A DNA stretch of 64,000 nucleotides from Ancistrus triradiatus (lineage: Eukaryota > Chordata > Actinopteri > Siluriformes > Loricariidae): positions 45,001 through 109,000 of the forward strand of contig JAJAGP010000771.1 of assembly GCA_025084515.1 (NCBI GenBank), in the 5' to 3' direction. The position numbers were made by a program, and so were the translations under genes. The notes beneath the pieces are model-generated. The model made no database searches. It had not been told where the DNA came from and saw only the letters and a list, made by a program, of their open reading frames with translations. Below, in pieces: positions 1 through 11,062 of this stretch. The stretch's first letter is position 1. Every line of letters starts with the position of its first letter.

Positions 1-1247
1 GATGATAGCTAGGTACCACCACATCATCTGAAGCTTAGCAGAAGGTGTATGATGAAACAAGACACAAGTTAATCAGTGATCAAGTGATAGTTCTGATCTT
101 AACCAAATTGAGATGCTGTGGTACCTGAAGCAGTGTTTGTGCAAGATAACCCAGAATAGGGCGCTAGAGTGGTGAAGCAGCAATTATTTAACCGCATTTC
201 ACCGGGTCGGGCATCGCACAAGCATTATTGGCCATGCCCGTTTAAGGGAAGGCCAGATGGGAGATGATCCCCCAGTGCTGTAACTGCAACCCATGGCATG
301 GAATGGCATCCCATCCAGAATGCACTTCCACCTACACCGATTAAATTATGGGTACGGTCTGGGTCACCTGCTAACCTGACAAGGATAAGTGGAGTCAAAA
401 CTGGAAAGAAAACCTCACAATGCGTACGCAATTCTCGCTGTTGTTGATATAAAAATGTAATAACTTTACCCTTTTACTCTTAGCAATTTAAGCATTTAAC
501 CCTCAGCTACAAAGACCAACTGTAAATTGCTGTAAAGGTATCATCACTCAATATGTTAAGTAAAGTCACACAGTGTACCATTTGGAAGTTAAGATATTCT
601 CTGACTAATTAAACTCTAAAGAAGTTTAAACACCCCAGCTCTGTCCCTTCTCAGAATAATTCATTCTTTAGGGATTGAGAGGAAGGTCTTAGCATAGAGG
701 CTTCAAATGGGACACTTAACCATGTGAAGTTTTCCATGTCAGTGCTATTCCAGGCTTGCTCTTCTAAAAAGGGCTGGAATGGCCTACATACCAACTGATC
801 ATCCCTTCATTCCTGTCATCTTCTCCTTCACTCTCTCCTGCCCAGTCTGGGGCATGAGGCCAATTCTCCAACATAGCTGCTGAGGACAGATAAAAGGGAG
901 CCATATCCAACCAAATTAATCCTCCCTCACCCCTTCGCTGTTTCTCCTTACTGCTCAGACTCACCTCAATTATAAAAAAGAGATTAGACTCCTTCAACTT
1001 TCAATACACTTTTCCTCTTTTGACTCACTGACTCTCTTACAATCCACCCATTTAGCCATTGCTTTGGAGTCACTTGCATAAAATATAACATGTTGAATGG
1101 CTTTCTTTCTTAAAATTCTTTTCTCAGTTCTGTTTAAATACACATAAAACCTAACCTAGCCACTGGGATCGGACAGGCCAGTGTACTATTAGTGTCTGCC
1201 TAATTAAAAGCTGTGTCTTGCTTTGGGGCTTGTCATACCACATGATA
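1..1247. other. No gene recognised; possible SINE-like tail at 285-430
   Basis: This is AT-rich DNA with many stops in all frames and no transposase or exon signal. The stretch around 285-430 has slightly higher GC and text reminiscent of the 3' part of fish V-SINE-like repeats, such as a GACAAGGATAAGTGGAG block. The match is too diverged to call. Nothing else is supported. Confidence 0.4.
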
Positions 1248-1470
1248 CAAGGGTGGCACAGTGGTACGTGTGGTCAGCGCAGTCACGTCACAGCTCCAGA
1301 TATCCATGGTTCAATCCCGACCTGGAACACCTCCTGTGTTGAGTTTACATGTGCTCCCTGTGTCCGGGTGGGTTTACTCCAGGTGCTCCAGTTTCCTCCC
1401 ACATGCCAAAGACATGCACTAGGATAACTGGTCACTCTAAATTTGCCCAATGTGAATCACTAGTATCAAA
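1248..1470 (+). repeat. tRNA-derived V-SINE-like retroposon, head and central part
   Basis: The copy opens with GGGTGGCACAGTGGTACG, a decayed tRNA-type A box. A B-box-like GGTTCAATCCC follows about 55 bases on. Next comes the central block typical of the fish V-SINE (DANA/Mermaid-like) group, TTTACTCCAGGTGCTCCAG followed by CCCACATGCCAAAGACATG. The 3' tail is missing, so the copy is truncated near 1470. Such SINEs are transcribed by RNA polymerase III and moved by LINE machinery. The family name is recalled, not searched. Related copies lie at 19955, 25926, 50263, 52535, 53017 and 62458. Confidence 0.75.
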
Positions 1471-1734
1471 TGTAACTTTGTTCCTGTTGCGAATAGCCAT
1501 TGATGAAAAAAAGTGACATTAAATGAAATAAAGCACAAGCCCTAACACAAATGACAAAATCTTGTTTCAGTTGCCCTTTTTCATTCAGCAACTTATATTC
1601 AGTATGATCATATTTACTTGACTTTCAATTTATACAACATATGGCTAAAACTTTGTTGACATCCTCCTAATTAGTGATTTCTTATTTCCACCACACTCAC
1701 AAGAGTTTCATAATATAAAGCATACAAATGTCGA

Positions 1735-2095
1735 ATAACAACAGATACAGGTAGTAGAATGGGTGGCACTGAACACCACATTGACTCAATATGACACTTT
1801 CATTGGGTTTCCACCCTGAACACAAACACTGAAATGTTGATGGCCTGACTTGCACAGATCCCAGACCTTAACTCCATCAGACATCTCTGAGATTAACTCA
1901 TGCCAGCAGTGAGCCAGGGCTTCTTGACCAAACCCAATGCCCAACCTCTACTGAAAAGACTTGCCCAAAATCTACTGAAAAAAATTCTCCAGAAAAAGTG
2001 AAGCCTGCTGAGGTAGCAAAGGCCAACAAATCCCAAAGTGGTACCCATGTAATTTTTATGCCCATAAATGTTGGTGTATAAACAGTAACATCTCA
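1735..2095 (+). pseudogene. Tc1/mariner transposase C-terminal remnant
   Basis: The DNA follows the end of a common fish Tc1-type transposase: a GGCCTGACTTGCACAG block, then CAGACCTTAACTCCATCAG (the region that normally encodes PDLNPIE), then a decayed C-terminal tail ending near GCAAAGGCCAACAAATCCC. Frameshifts and stops break every frame, so no usable protein remains. The glutamate-bearing block is barely recognisable. No terminal inverted repeat is visible. I judge it an old relic. The assignment rests on recalled similarity and should be tested with a translated search. Confidence 0.5.
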
Positions 2096-3650
2096 TTTTC
2101 TTTATAATCGGTTATCATTTATAGCTTACACACTTTATTCCTTGTAAATCACCTGCACAGAGCAACTGAAATCTATTAGACTGCACAGGAATTTTGTGCA
2201 ATTAATTTGGAATCTTAGCTGTGAACTACTTTGTATATGTTTGTACTAATGTAGGCATGTCCTAATTATATTCTCTGGTGGACAGCATCACAACACAGTA
2301 AATGTCACACATACTGGGAAATCAGTGTGAGTCAGATCTTCCTATCATTTTTTTCCTCAGTTCTCATTTCACCCTCACTCATTTTCATTTTCTCTTATCT
2401 TTTCCACTTGGCTGTGTTATAGTCCTCTCTGCAGTGGTGCTTGCCAGGTAGAACTGGCCCCTTTTTTCTTCCTGTTGTGTGAGCTCTATAAATAGGTGCC
2501 CATGTGGGTTGGGCCACCAGAACCATGCAGGCCTCAGTAGACTTAAAATGTTGCTCAAGCAGAGGGTGGACTCTGCTTTAGCCCCCAGTAGAATAAAACA
2601 TTACACAATCACCAATACTAAGATATCTAAAGCATGTTGGGATCTAGTGTTCAAAGTTTTCAGCTGATGATTGTGTCCACCTATGTCCTTAACTCACAAC
2701 TACTTTGTGCTTTTTATTTTACCCAGGTTTGAACTGTAGGTCACTTTGGTTAAAACCTATTGAATATAGAGTACATTCAGTACAATATCAAACTGACACA
2801 GGTTATACATAATGAGAATATAGCTGGCACTTTTGAGAAGATAATACTATGTAGAATTATGCCTAGTCACTTACCTAAATGTACAAACATTGTCTGACAT
2901 TGTCATTACTCCTTCAAGTCTAAACTACATTCCACAGCACAAAACTCCTGCCACATCATTATTTCTGGACTTTTTTGTATTGATTATTGGATTTGTGATA
3001 TTGCTTGCTCTGGTTTATGACTCTTGACTGTTTTTGACTCATTTTGCCCCATCTTTTTTTTTGTTTGTTTGTTTCTACCTGGTGTGTTGTCAATAAATAT
3101 CTCTGAATCAGCTTCTCATATTTGTTTTCAAATTTCTGGCAAATATGCCCCATTCCAGTGACTGGAAAGGATTGCTACAACAAAACAGTGGTTCATAGGA
3201 ACGTTTTCAAACCAACAAAAAATTAATGGCGTCATGTTTTTTCTTTTAACGAGGGTGGTATCCCATTTATCTCCCAGTTCCCATTCGCTATCTAAGCCAT
3301 CTCTATCATATGGCAGCTACCAACCTGAGTGAAGGTTGCCTTTGTTTCTTTCATATCAGATGAATGCATTTCACATAAATCTGAGACAAATAAGTGTTAT
3401 TATTAGTGGCAGAGGAGAGCAAAAGGACATCTGCCCCAAACAGAAAGATCAGAGATTTGCAGCCAGAAATGGCTATGGGCTCAAATACAGATCTAATCTG
3501 TAACACTCTTCCAAAGAGGCAACAGCACTAATATCTTATCTGGTAAGCTTTAACCATAGGCCCATCTAGGCTAAATAAAGTTCTCAAGAGTGGATATTGC
3601 TTCAGGGTATTAGCCAGATATGCCAGAGCTACACATTTTATCTAAAATAT
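2096..3650. other. No gene or repeat recognised
   Basis: AT-rich sequence without long open frames, splice-flanked coding blocks or terminal repeats that I can identify. It contains a short GTTTGTTTGTTT run near 3062. Confidence 0.4.
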
Positions 3651-3820
3651 TACAACCCCAAACCAGAAACTGTTGAAACAGTATAGGAGGGAAATCAGTG
3701 TAACATACATTTACTATTATTTCATTGCAGACAGTTTGAACCCAAGATGTTTCATGTTTTGCCTGGTCAACTTCATTTTATTTGTTAATAAACATCCATC
3801 CCTGCATTTTAGGCCTTCGA
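3651..3820 (+). mobile_element. F9 Tc1-like element, solo left terminus
   Basis: TACAACCCCAAACCAGAAAC at the left resembles the terminus of a widespread fish Tc1-like family whose ends read TACAACCCCAATTCC. It is followed by the sub-terminal block ATTTCATTGCAGACAG, GAACCCAAGATGTTTCATG and TTAATAAACATCCATCC. The same block occurs at 20580-20690 (F9b) and, in part, at 29890 (F9a). The body of the transposon is absent. The copy stops at a CA microsatellite, beyond which F1a begins. Confidence 0.65.
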
Positions 3821-3841
3821 CACACACACACACACACACAA
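3821..3841. repeat. (CA)n microsatellite
   Basis: About ten CA units lie between the F9 end and the F1a end. The F1a terminal bases that should read CAGTGGGGCAAAAAAG are missing here, so the repeat sits on the lost transposon tip. Confidence 0.9.
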
Positions 3842-4191
3842 ATTTAGTCAGTCACTGATTGTGCAAGTTCTCCTACTTAGAAAGATGAGAGAGGTCTGCA
3901 ATTTTCGTCATAGATACACTTCAACTATGAGAGACAAAATGAGGGGGAAAAAAAACAGGAACTCACATTGTAGGATTTTTAAAGAATTTAATTGTAAATC
4001 ATGCTGGAAAATAAGTATTTGGTCACCCACAAACAAGCAAAATGTCTGGCTCTCACAGAGCTGTAGCTTTTTCTTTAAGAAGCTCTTCTGTCCTCCACTC
4101 ATTACATGTATTAATGGCACCTGTTTGACCTCCTTATCTGTATAACAGACACCTGTCCACAGCCTCAAACAGTCAGACTCCAAACTCAACC

Positions 4192-5192
4192 ATGGCCAAG
4201 ACCAAAAAGCTGTTGAAGGACACCAGGAAGAAAATTGTACACCTGCACCAGGCTGGGAAGAGTGAATCTACAATAGGCAAGCAGGTTCATGAGAACGGTG
4301 AGCAAAAATCCCAGAACTACACGGAGGGACCTGATGAATGATCTGCAGAGAGCTGGGACCAATGTAACAAAGCTACCATCAGTAACGCACTACGCCGAGA
4401 GGGACTCAGATCCTGCAGTGCCAGGCATGTCCCCCTGCTTAAGCCAGTACTTGTCGAGGCCGTCTGAAGTTTTTCCAGAGAGCATATGTGATGATCCAGA
4501 AGAGGATTGGGAGAATATCATGTGGGTCAGATGAAAACCAAAATAGGGGTCTGTGTGTAGACTTTTTGGTAAAAACTCAACTGGAGGAAAAAGGATTCTG
4601 AGTCGCATCCCAAAGAACACCATACCTACTGTGAAGCAATGGGGGTGGAAACATCATGCTTTGGGGCCGTTTTTTCTGCAAAGGGGGACAGGACAACTGA
4701 TCCGTTTTAAGGGAAGAATGAACAGAGCCATATATCGTGAGATTTTAGCCAAAAACCTCCTTCCATCAATGATCCCAAAACACACCACTCGGGCAATGAA
4801 GGAGTGGCTCTGGTAAAAAGCATTTCAAAAGTCTGCTTGAGTTGGAGGCGGCGGTGGGAGTGTGTCATTCGTGTGGGTTTCGGGTACGGGTCATGGGGGG
4901 GGGTCGCGTCGGGGGGGGGTGGGGGGTGTGGGTGGGGGCAACCCCGTTGGTGGGGGTGTTTTATCTGGGGTTTTGGGATGGGTGGGTTGAGGAGGGGGAG
5001 TCCTGGGTTGGGGGGGGGCGGGCGGGGGAGTTTGAAAAGTCCGTGGTGCCCTAAAACATCACTGCTCTAGAGAAGACCTGCATGGAGGAATGGGCCAAAA
5101 TACCAGCTACAGTGTGTGCCAACCTGGTGAAGACTTACAGGAAACGTTTGACCTCTGTCATTGCCAACAAAGGTTATGCTACAAAGTATTGA
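4192..5192 (+). pseudogene. F1a Tc1-type transposase pseudogene
   Basis: The start is the ATG at 4192 (MAKTKK...), and the original stop is the TGA at 5190 after a KGYATKY-like end. The N-terminal helix-turn-helix half is cut by the deletion shared with F1c. The 4289-4534 frame then gives the family block MRTVSKNPRTTRRDLMND. The first catalytic aspartate region (WSDETKIELFG in relatives) is shifted by extra bases near 4525-4545. The second-Asp block is partly deleted near 4770. The glutamate block is gone, replaced by G-rich DNA at 4846-5036. The protein would have bound TIRs and cut DNA as a DDE recombinase; it cannot now. Confidence 0.8.
4846..5036 (+). repeat. G-rich tract inside F1a
   Basis: About 190 bases of strongly G-biased plus strand, with several runs of 7-10 G separated by short spacers. 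It sits where other F1 copies encode WPSQSPDLNPIENLWREL. Flanking transposon sequence resumes cleanly at AAAACATCACTGCTCTAG. It has strong potential to form G-quadruplexes. It may be a genuine G-rich expansion or low-quality assembly sequence. Confidence 0.8.
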
Positions 5193-5353
5193 GTTGAACC
5201 AAATTTATTGACCAAATACTTATTTTCCACCACAATTTACAATTAAACTCTTTAAAAATACTACAATGTGATTTCCTGGATTTTATTTTCTCATTTTGTC
5301 TGTCATAGTTGAAGTGTAGCTATGATGAAAATTACAGACCTCTCTCATCTTTC

Positions 5354-5401
5354 TTATATATATATATATATATATATACATACACACACATACACACATA
5401 T

Positions 5402-5440
<39 letters not shown>
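5354..5440. repeat. (TA)n/(CA)n compound microsatellite
   Basis: TATATATA runs into mixed CATACACA and then pure CACACA. It lies directly at the right end of F1a and has replaced its terminal bases. Confidence 0.9.
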
Positions 5441-5441
<1 letters not shown>

Positions 5442-7249
5442 ACAGTATATAAAAAGGGACAGGGCAATTTAGGGCTAGCAATGAGAAACCAAACTAAATA
5501 ATGATGTGATTTCAGACAGGTGATGTCAACAGGTGATTATAATAATGGTTTGGTACAAAGGGTGCATCCACAAAAGGCTGAGTCTTTGTGGAGCAAAGAT
5601 GGCCAGAGGATGGTCCAGTTTCTGTTTTTTTTTTTTTTATTAGCAGAATTTTGTAGCTTAAACACTATTTTAGAGGGAACTGACAAACTGAATAAGACCA
5701 AAATAATGTAAATGTTATTTTCTTGGACTTGGTAAGATCTGCATATTTCTGGTCTAGGTGAAGCTTATTTATAACAACTGTGGGGCAATCAGCCAGGAAC
5801 ACATTGTGCATAGTTTCATTTAGAGTAATCTATCTATCTAAACAATGTCATCATATAGGGAAAGCCTACAGTTTATTTTTTGGCCCTTTCTGGAATTAAA
5901 ACAGAAGTGTGCTATTAAATCCAAGTTGGACTACAGCTAGAGATATACAAGGGGTCAAAATTTTGTTTTGTAAGGAGCAGCTGAACAATAGCTAGCTTGC
6001 AGAACTTTGCTCAAACTCAGGAATAGTTCCCATCTACATTTCCCTTCTTTTGTAGATGATCCTCACACTCAGATGATTCCATAAGAAATTATGACTAACT
6101 AACAAAAAACATTCGAACCATCACTTGTTTTAACTTTAACCAAACATCAATTGCCTTTGGACATCACCTAACTTCTTACAATTATTTTGACGCACCGTTG
6201 CATTAGCAAGCAGGATTCAGTCACACTCAGTCGCACACAATCAAGATTGTGAGATGTTTATTTAGTTGACAAAATGAATATATTTTTCCTTTAAAAGTCT
6301 TGGGTACATTTTTGGAACCACTATTGATAGTAAGAAATAAAACTCATCTAATCTCCATTTGGATAACTACAGTACCACAATATACCTTGTCCCAGAGAAT
6401 TCAGTGAGTGTGAGCACTATTTCCATTATTTCTTACAGCAAACTTTGTTCCTTGTTCTAGCGCCTTTTTGATACTACTAAAAACTTTTGATACTACTAAA
6501 AACTACTTTTGATGAAGTAAGATTTATATTAGAATTGTAAATCTTATCTGCACATTTGACTCATTTTTCACTCTCTGTTGCATACTTCATACTTCATGTT
6601 CACACTGTGTGTGCGCGCGTAAGTTACGGTCTAACAAATGTCTTCTGCTTTAAGTGCGTGGGAGTAAAAAGTGATTTACATTATCATGAATCACCAATTA
6701 GAGCAAACGTAACGTTTAGAATGCTAGTAATTATATTATGCTTTACACAGTAACAGGAAAGTTTCACAGATGTACTTTTTTTTTTTTAACACAAGTTTAC
6801 TGATCATCATTAATTATAATGGGTGATTCAGATATAGCAGATTAGAATAGCAGGCATCAAAATCCCCATGTGTTATAGCAGACGTTTGGGTAGTGGCTGT
6901 TCAGACAGCAGGTTTCTACTGCAGTTTTATGATGCTACCATTAAAAGAGCGTTCTGCATTGCCCAATCAAGAAGGAGTTTTGCAGACTCCAAAATGAGAC
7001 ATTGTGTAATATGGGGCCACTACAGTGTGGTCACGTGGCAGTCTCAGCACCCACCCAAAGACACACTGAGACTTAAAAAATATGCCTATGGTGAAAAGGG
7101 GAGGTAATCTGGTCAATACAGATGAAGAATAGAAACTGAACAGAACAACATGGATTTTGACCAGAGCACAGGAACCGTATCTGCACACTGCTGTAACTTA
7201 ACTTGACAGCATCAGTAACTGCAAACTGTGTATATTTTCTGGCACCTGT
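5441..7249. other. No gene recognised
   Basis: AT-rich DNA with short homopolymers (T runs near 5625 and 6777). A near-direct short duplication of TTTTGATACTACTAAAAAC occurs near 6465-6505. No transposon ends, SINE boxes or exon-like blocks are recognised. Confidence 0.4.
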
Positions 7250-7318
7250 GTAAAGATCACAGTCCAAACTTCAAGGCAGACCTGCTAGCGCCCTTGAAGT
7301 TTGGGCTGTGATCTTTAC
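7250..7318. repeat. 26-bp inverted repeat with 17-nt loop
   Basis: The left arm at 7250-7275 begins GTAAAGATCACAG. The right arm at 7293-7318 ends CTGTGATCTTTAC. The arms are complementary over 26 bases with one difference, which is a G:U wobble in one transcribed orientation. The loop is 7276-7292. It may be a remnant of a palindromic element or a small hairpin RNA. No flanking coding gene explains it. Confidence 0.75.
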
Positions 7319-7621
7319 ATGTTCCGGTCTGTGTGTACATCACAGGATTATCTCCCATTTTGCCAGGGGTAGATTCCTAATTCTCAGTGCTGAATTTATA
7401 CCTCTCACTTCCTCCATCACCCATTTCTTCTACCATGTCCCTTTTTACCTCCTATACTTCCTCTATACACTTCTTCTGTATACATCTTGGCCCTTTATTC
7501 TTAGTCTGTCATTTCTATTGTCTGTTTGTAGTTGCTGTAGATTTGTAGTCAATTATCATTGTGCGACTGTATCTGGCCTTTGTCTCTCTTTAGCATAATG
7601 TGTATTGCACTGCAGTTTATA

Positions 7622-7627
7622 CAGTTA

Positions 7628-7673
<46 letters not shown>
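7622..7673. repeat. (CA)n microsatellite
   Basis: About 25 CA units with one interruption near the start. A separate short CCCA-type run lies at about 7784-7816. Confidence 0.95.
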
Positions 7674-7675
<2 letters not shown>

Positions 7676-7845
7676 AGTGGGACAGAGTTGCATGTATGAA
7701 TTTGAACCAACAATAAGAATTTGGTAGTATTTCAAAGGTGATTTGGTTGGTCTTAGCAATGTACAGTATATACACTACTGCCCATCCCACCCCACCCACC
7801 CACCCACCCCACCACAGCATCAACTCAATTCAACTTCTTGGATAT

Positions 7846-8640
7846 TGAGCCGGTCAGTTAAGTAGCAGGGGGGTTGTTAATCAATTTCAGCTGCTTTGGT
7901 GTTAATGAAATTAACATGTGCACTAGAGGAGCAACACTAAGATGACCACCAAAACAGGAATGATTTAATAGGTGGACGCCATTGACATTTTGCCCCTCCT
8001 CATCTTTTCTAGATGATATTTCACTACATTTGCAGTTGGCAAGGGTCAGCATCACTACTAGTACCATGGTGTGGTACCTGGACCCTACAGAGGTTGCACA
8101 GCTAGTCCAGCTACTGCAGGATGGCACATCAATACCTGCCATTGCCAGAAGATTTGCTTTGTCTCTCAGCACAGTCTTAAGAGTATAGAGGAGATTCCAG
8201 GAGACAGGCAGTTACTCTAGGAGAGCTGGACAAGGCTGTATAAAGTCCTTAACCCCTCAGCAGGACTGATATCTACTACTTTGTGAAAGTACAAGATGAC
8301 CTCCAGCAGGCCACTGGTGTGAATGTGTCAGAACAAACAATCAGAAACAGACTTCATCAGGGTGGGCTGAGGACCTGACGTCCTATAGTGGGCCCTGTGC
8401 TCACTGCCCAGCACCATAGAGCTCGATTGGCATTTGCCATAGAGCATGATAATTGGCAGATATCCACTGGAGCCCTGTGCTTTTCAAAGTAGGTTTCACC
8501 TGAGCATGTGAGACAGACATGACAGGGTCTGGAGACACCATGGAAAACATTATGCTGCTTGCAACATCATTCAGCGTGGTGGTTCAGTGATGGTCTGGGG
8601 TGGCATATCCCTGGCAGGATGCACAGACCTCACCAGATAC
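7846..8640 (+). pseudogene. F3 Tc1-like transposon remnant with transposase N-terminal half
   Basis: A recognisable 5' leader (GTCAGTTAAGTAGCAGG, then CAGCTGCTTTGGTGTTAATG) precedes a start at about 8066, encoding MVWYLDPTEVAQLVQLLQDG and then an IARRFALSLSTVLRV helix-turn-helix. A stop follows at about 8187. Further decayed frames carry the LTAQHRARLAFA region and a GGSVMVWGGIS-like block near 8580-8612. The second half of the gene is absent: the copy ends at about 8640, where F2 terminal sequence begins. I recall this as a common fish Tc1 lineage. It has no function. Confidence 0.7.
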
Positions 8641-8863
8641 TGAAAGCAAAGGTTCACATACTTTTGCCACTCACTAATATATAATATTGGATCATTTTCC
8701 TCAATAAATAAAATAACCAAGTAAAATATTTTGTCTCATTTGTTTAATTGGGTTCTCTTTATCTATTTTTAGGACTTGTGTGAAAATCTGATTATGTTTT
8801 AGGTCTTATTTATGCAGAAATACAGAAAATCCTAAAGGGTTCACAAACTTTCAAGCACCACTG
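8641..8863 (-). mobile_element. F2a, solo F2 Tc1 terminus
   Basis: The sequence runs from AAAGCAAAGGTTCACATAC through TTTTGTCTCATTTGTTTAA to the tip TTTCAAGCACCACTG at 8863. This is the same end seen in F2d, F2e, F2f and F2g. No transposase is present. It is joined directly to F3 at about 8640, where the words CAGACCTC and ACCAGATACTGAAAGC meet, so the junction is a rearrangement rather than an insertion with TIR. Confidence 0.8.
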
Positions 8864-8981
8864 TGCAAGCATACCGAGTTGCTGCAATGGAATTTCAGCT
8901 AAATGACCTAGCCTGCTGCATCATTGTTTCGCTTAGATTTTTGGGGTGTCTTTATTATCACCCTACAAAGGGTAGGAAATA

Positions 8982-9030
8982 ATAATAATAATAATAATAA
9001 TAATGATAATAATAAATAAATAATAATTAA
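8982..9030. repeat. (AAT)n microsatellite
   Basis: A run of AAT/TAA units with small interruptions, beside the decayed left end of F2b. Confidence 0.9.
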
Positions 9031-9039
9031 TTTATATTA

Positions 9040-9800
9040 AATATAAACCTGATCTGAAGCATCATCAGATTTTCACAGAAGTCCTAAAATTAGACAAGGA
9101 GAACCCAATTAAAAAACTGAACGAAAAATATTATACATCATTTATTTATTCAGGGATGATCCAATATTACAAATCTGTAAGTAGCAAAAAATGGTGAACC
9201 TTTGCTTTCAGTAGCTGGTGTGACCGCCTTGTGCAGCAATAACTAAATGTTATTGCAAGTAAACTTTTCCAGTAATTGTTGCTTAGTCCTGCACATTGGC
9301 TTGGATGGATTTTAGTCCATGCCTGCATACAGAACACCTTCAACTCTGTGATGTTTGTGGGTTTCCTCACATGAACTGCTTCTACAACATTGCTATTGGA
9401 TTAAGGTCAGGAGTTTGATCTTACATTAAACTTAATCTTCCCAACATTTTTTTTATATAATGACTAGTATGCTTAGGGTTGCCGTCTTGGTCCCTGACGC
9501 ACATTCTCTTGAGATTCAGTTCATGGAAAAATGTCCTAATATTTCTTTTTTTCCCCTGTAGATCTCATTGGTATAATTCAGAATTCATTCTTCCATCAAT
9601 GATGGCAAGTTGTCACTTCTCATTTAAACCAAAAAGCTTCATTTTGGTGACAGCTGTCCATAAAATGTTTTTTGTTCCCAATAGACTTTTGGTTTGTCCA
9701 CATGCCACATGACCAGCAAAAATATTATTTTTGGAGAGCAATGGCTTTCTTCTTGTAACTTCTTATAAGCCATACACACCATTGTTATTCACTGTTCTCC
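9040..9800 (-). pseudogene. F2b Tc1 fragment with transposase C-terminal half
   Basis: The F2 sub-terminal text CATCATCAGATTTTCACAG is followed on the complement by a decayed transposase whose stop lies at 9208-9210. The 9167-9370 frame keeps a decayed SQCAGLSNNYWKSLL match to the family C-terminus. The catalytic region is fragmented: the interval from 9390 to 9490 lost bases, and the region near 9480-9560 is shifted. Similarity ends near 9800, about two thirds of the way to the gene start. The outer tip is missing on both sides. Its decay is greater than in F2e or F2f. Confidence 0.7.
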
Positions 9801-10923
9801 TATCTAAAGCCTCTAATCAAAACCCGCTCTGTTCATCATACCCATTAACACTCAAGCTTGGGTTGACCAGACCCACCACTCAGGATCAAAGAAATACAAG
9901 CATAACGACTTTTCCATACCGGCACCTAGGTGATGGAATGAACTTGTATAAAAGTCTTCTAATGAAAGTCTCACCTTTCTGTGCTTAAGTGAAGACAAAC
10001 TGCACGAACACATTTAAAATAAAACAATAAAAAATAAAATTGTACCTGTATTTTATGATTATTTTCACCAAGTAATGTATTTAGTTAGATGTGTTTTTAG
10101 GCTGTTATACAATATGGTTGGAGCTGACTGACTCACCTGGCTTGAGTAAATGGTAAAAAAGGGAAAAACAGCTGGAAGCAACGCAGCCTGCCCAGCAGTA
10201 TTAACATGAAGATGTAAAAGGTTACTTACCTTCTCTTTTTAACCCAGTTTTCACTTCAGAACTCACTGCATAAATGGACAGAGACATACCTGCCACAGGC
10301 ATCCCAAACTCCTCAAGACAGGGTATTATAAAGTAATCTAGTGAATTTCCTACTAAAAGTGTAGGTGCACACAGTTAGCTTTTTATTGGGTGGAGAACAT
10401 GACATGGCTCTGAATGGCTTTGTGGGAATGTATAATTGTTTAATGAGCTGCTAGACACTCTGAGCAAAAAAATAAAAATAAAAAAATAAATAAAAAACAA
10501 CCTTCACACTAATGCACTGACGTATTCTTAGGTCTTTCACCTTTAAATTTCTCATTCAGTTTTAGTGTATAGATTCTTCCCCATTTTGTGGCAACCATGG
10601 GAATAAGAATTAATCTCTCAGAAAAACTACCAAACACCCTGAATATAGCTAAAGAGTTTTATTTCATAGTCAGAATAAATGTGGATGCATTCTTCACATG
10701 AAATATGTTTATAATTGTTGAATGCTGTGGATGATGGGGGATTCATCTGTAAATAAGAGATGCAAGTACCAATCAGCAGCCTCATATCATTTTATAGCAG
10801 TTTAATCTGATCTGCAGTCTCTATAAATCTCTCTGTCGGTAGACTGTTTGAAATGGACACCACAGAAAACAACATCACTTTGGTGACCAATTTACAGATT
10901 GTATCCACTTTACATTAAACATA
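9801..10923. other. No gene recognised
   Basis: AT-rich, with A-rich simple sequence at 10465-10500. No coding or repeat boundaries identified. Confidence 0.4.
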
Positions 10924-11062
10924 CAGTGCTGCATGAAAGTTTGTGTACCCTTAACAGTTTTTTACATTTCTGCATGAATATAAACTAAAACTGCATGTTC
11001 ACACAAGTCCTAAAAACAGACAGAGAACCCAATTAAATAAGTGGGACAAACTTGAACATGCC
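10924..11062. mobile_element. F2c, solo F2-like terminal fragment
   Basis: After a TA at 10922, the sequence reads CAGTGCTGCATGAAAGTTTG, close to the F2 tip CAGTGGTGCTTGAAAGTTTG. It continues through ACACAAGTCCTAAAAACAG and GAGAACCCAATTAAATAAG before similarity is lost. It is a decayed end with no transposase, possibly from a related subfamily. Confidence 0.65.

Larger units (their letters stand above)
3843..5350 (+). mobile_element. F1a Tc1/mariner transposon copy, degenerate
   Basis: This copy has the F1 sub-terminal text at both ends: CACTGATTGTGCAAGTTCTC and AGAGAGGTCTGCAATTTTCG at left, and the complement near 5300-5350. Both extreme tips are lost to microsatellites (CA at left, TA/CA at right), so no TA duplication can be checked. 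The internal transposase reads on the plus strand. The copy shares an internal 119-bp deletion with F1c (junction near 4289), and a G-rich tract replaces the segment before the C-terminus. The family looks like other Tc1 elements of about 1.5-1.6 kb. Confidence 0.85.

Noticed and set aside
4804..5070. A glycine-rich frame at the G-rich tract
   Set aside because: It is a product of G-run translation inside a broken transposon, not a gene.
7617..7823. A Cys/Val-rich minus-strand frame
   Set aside because: It comes from the CA microsatellite read in reverse.
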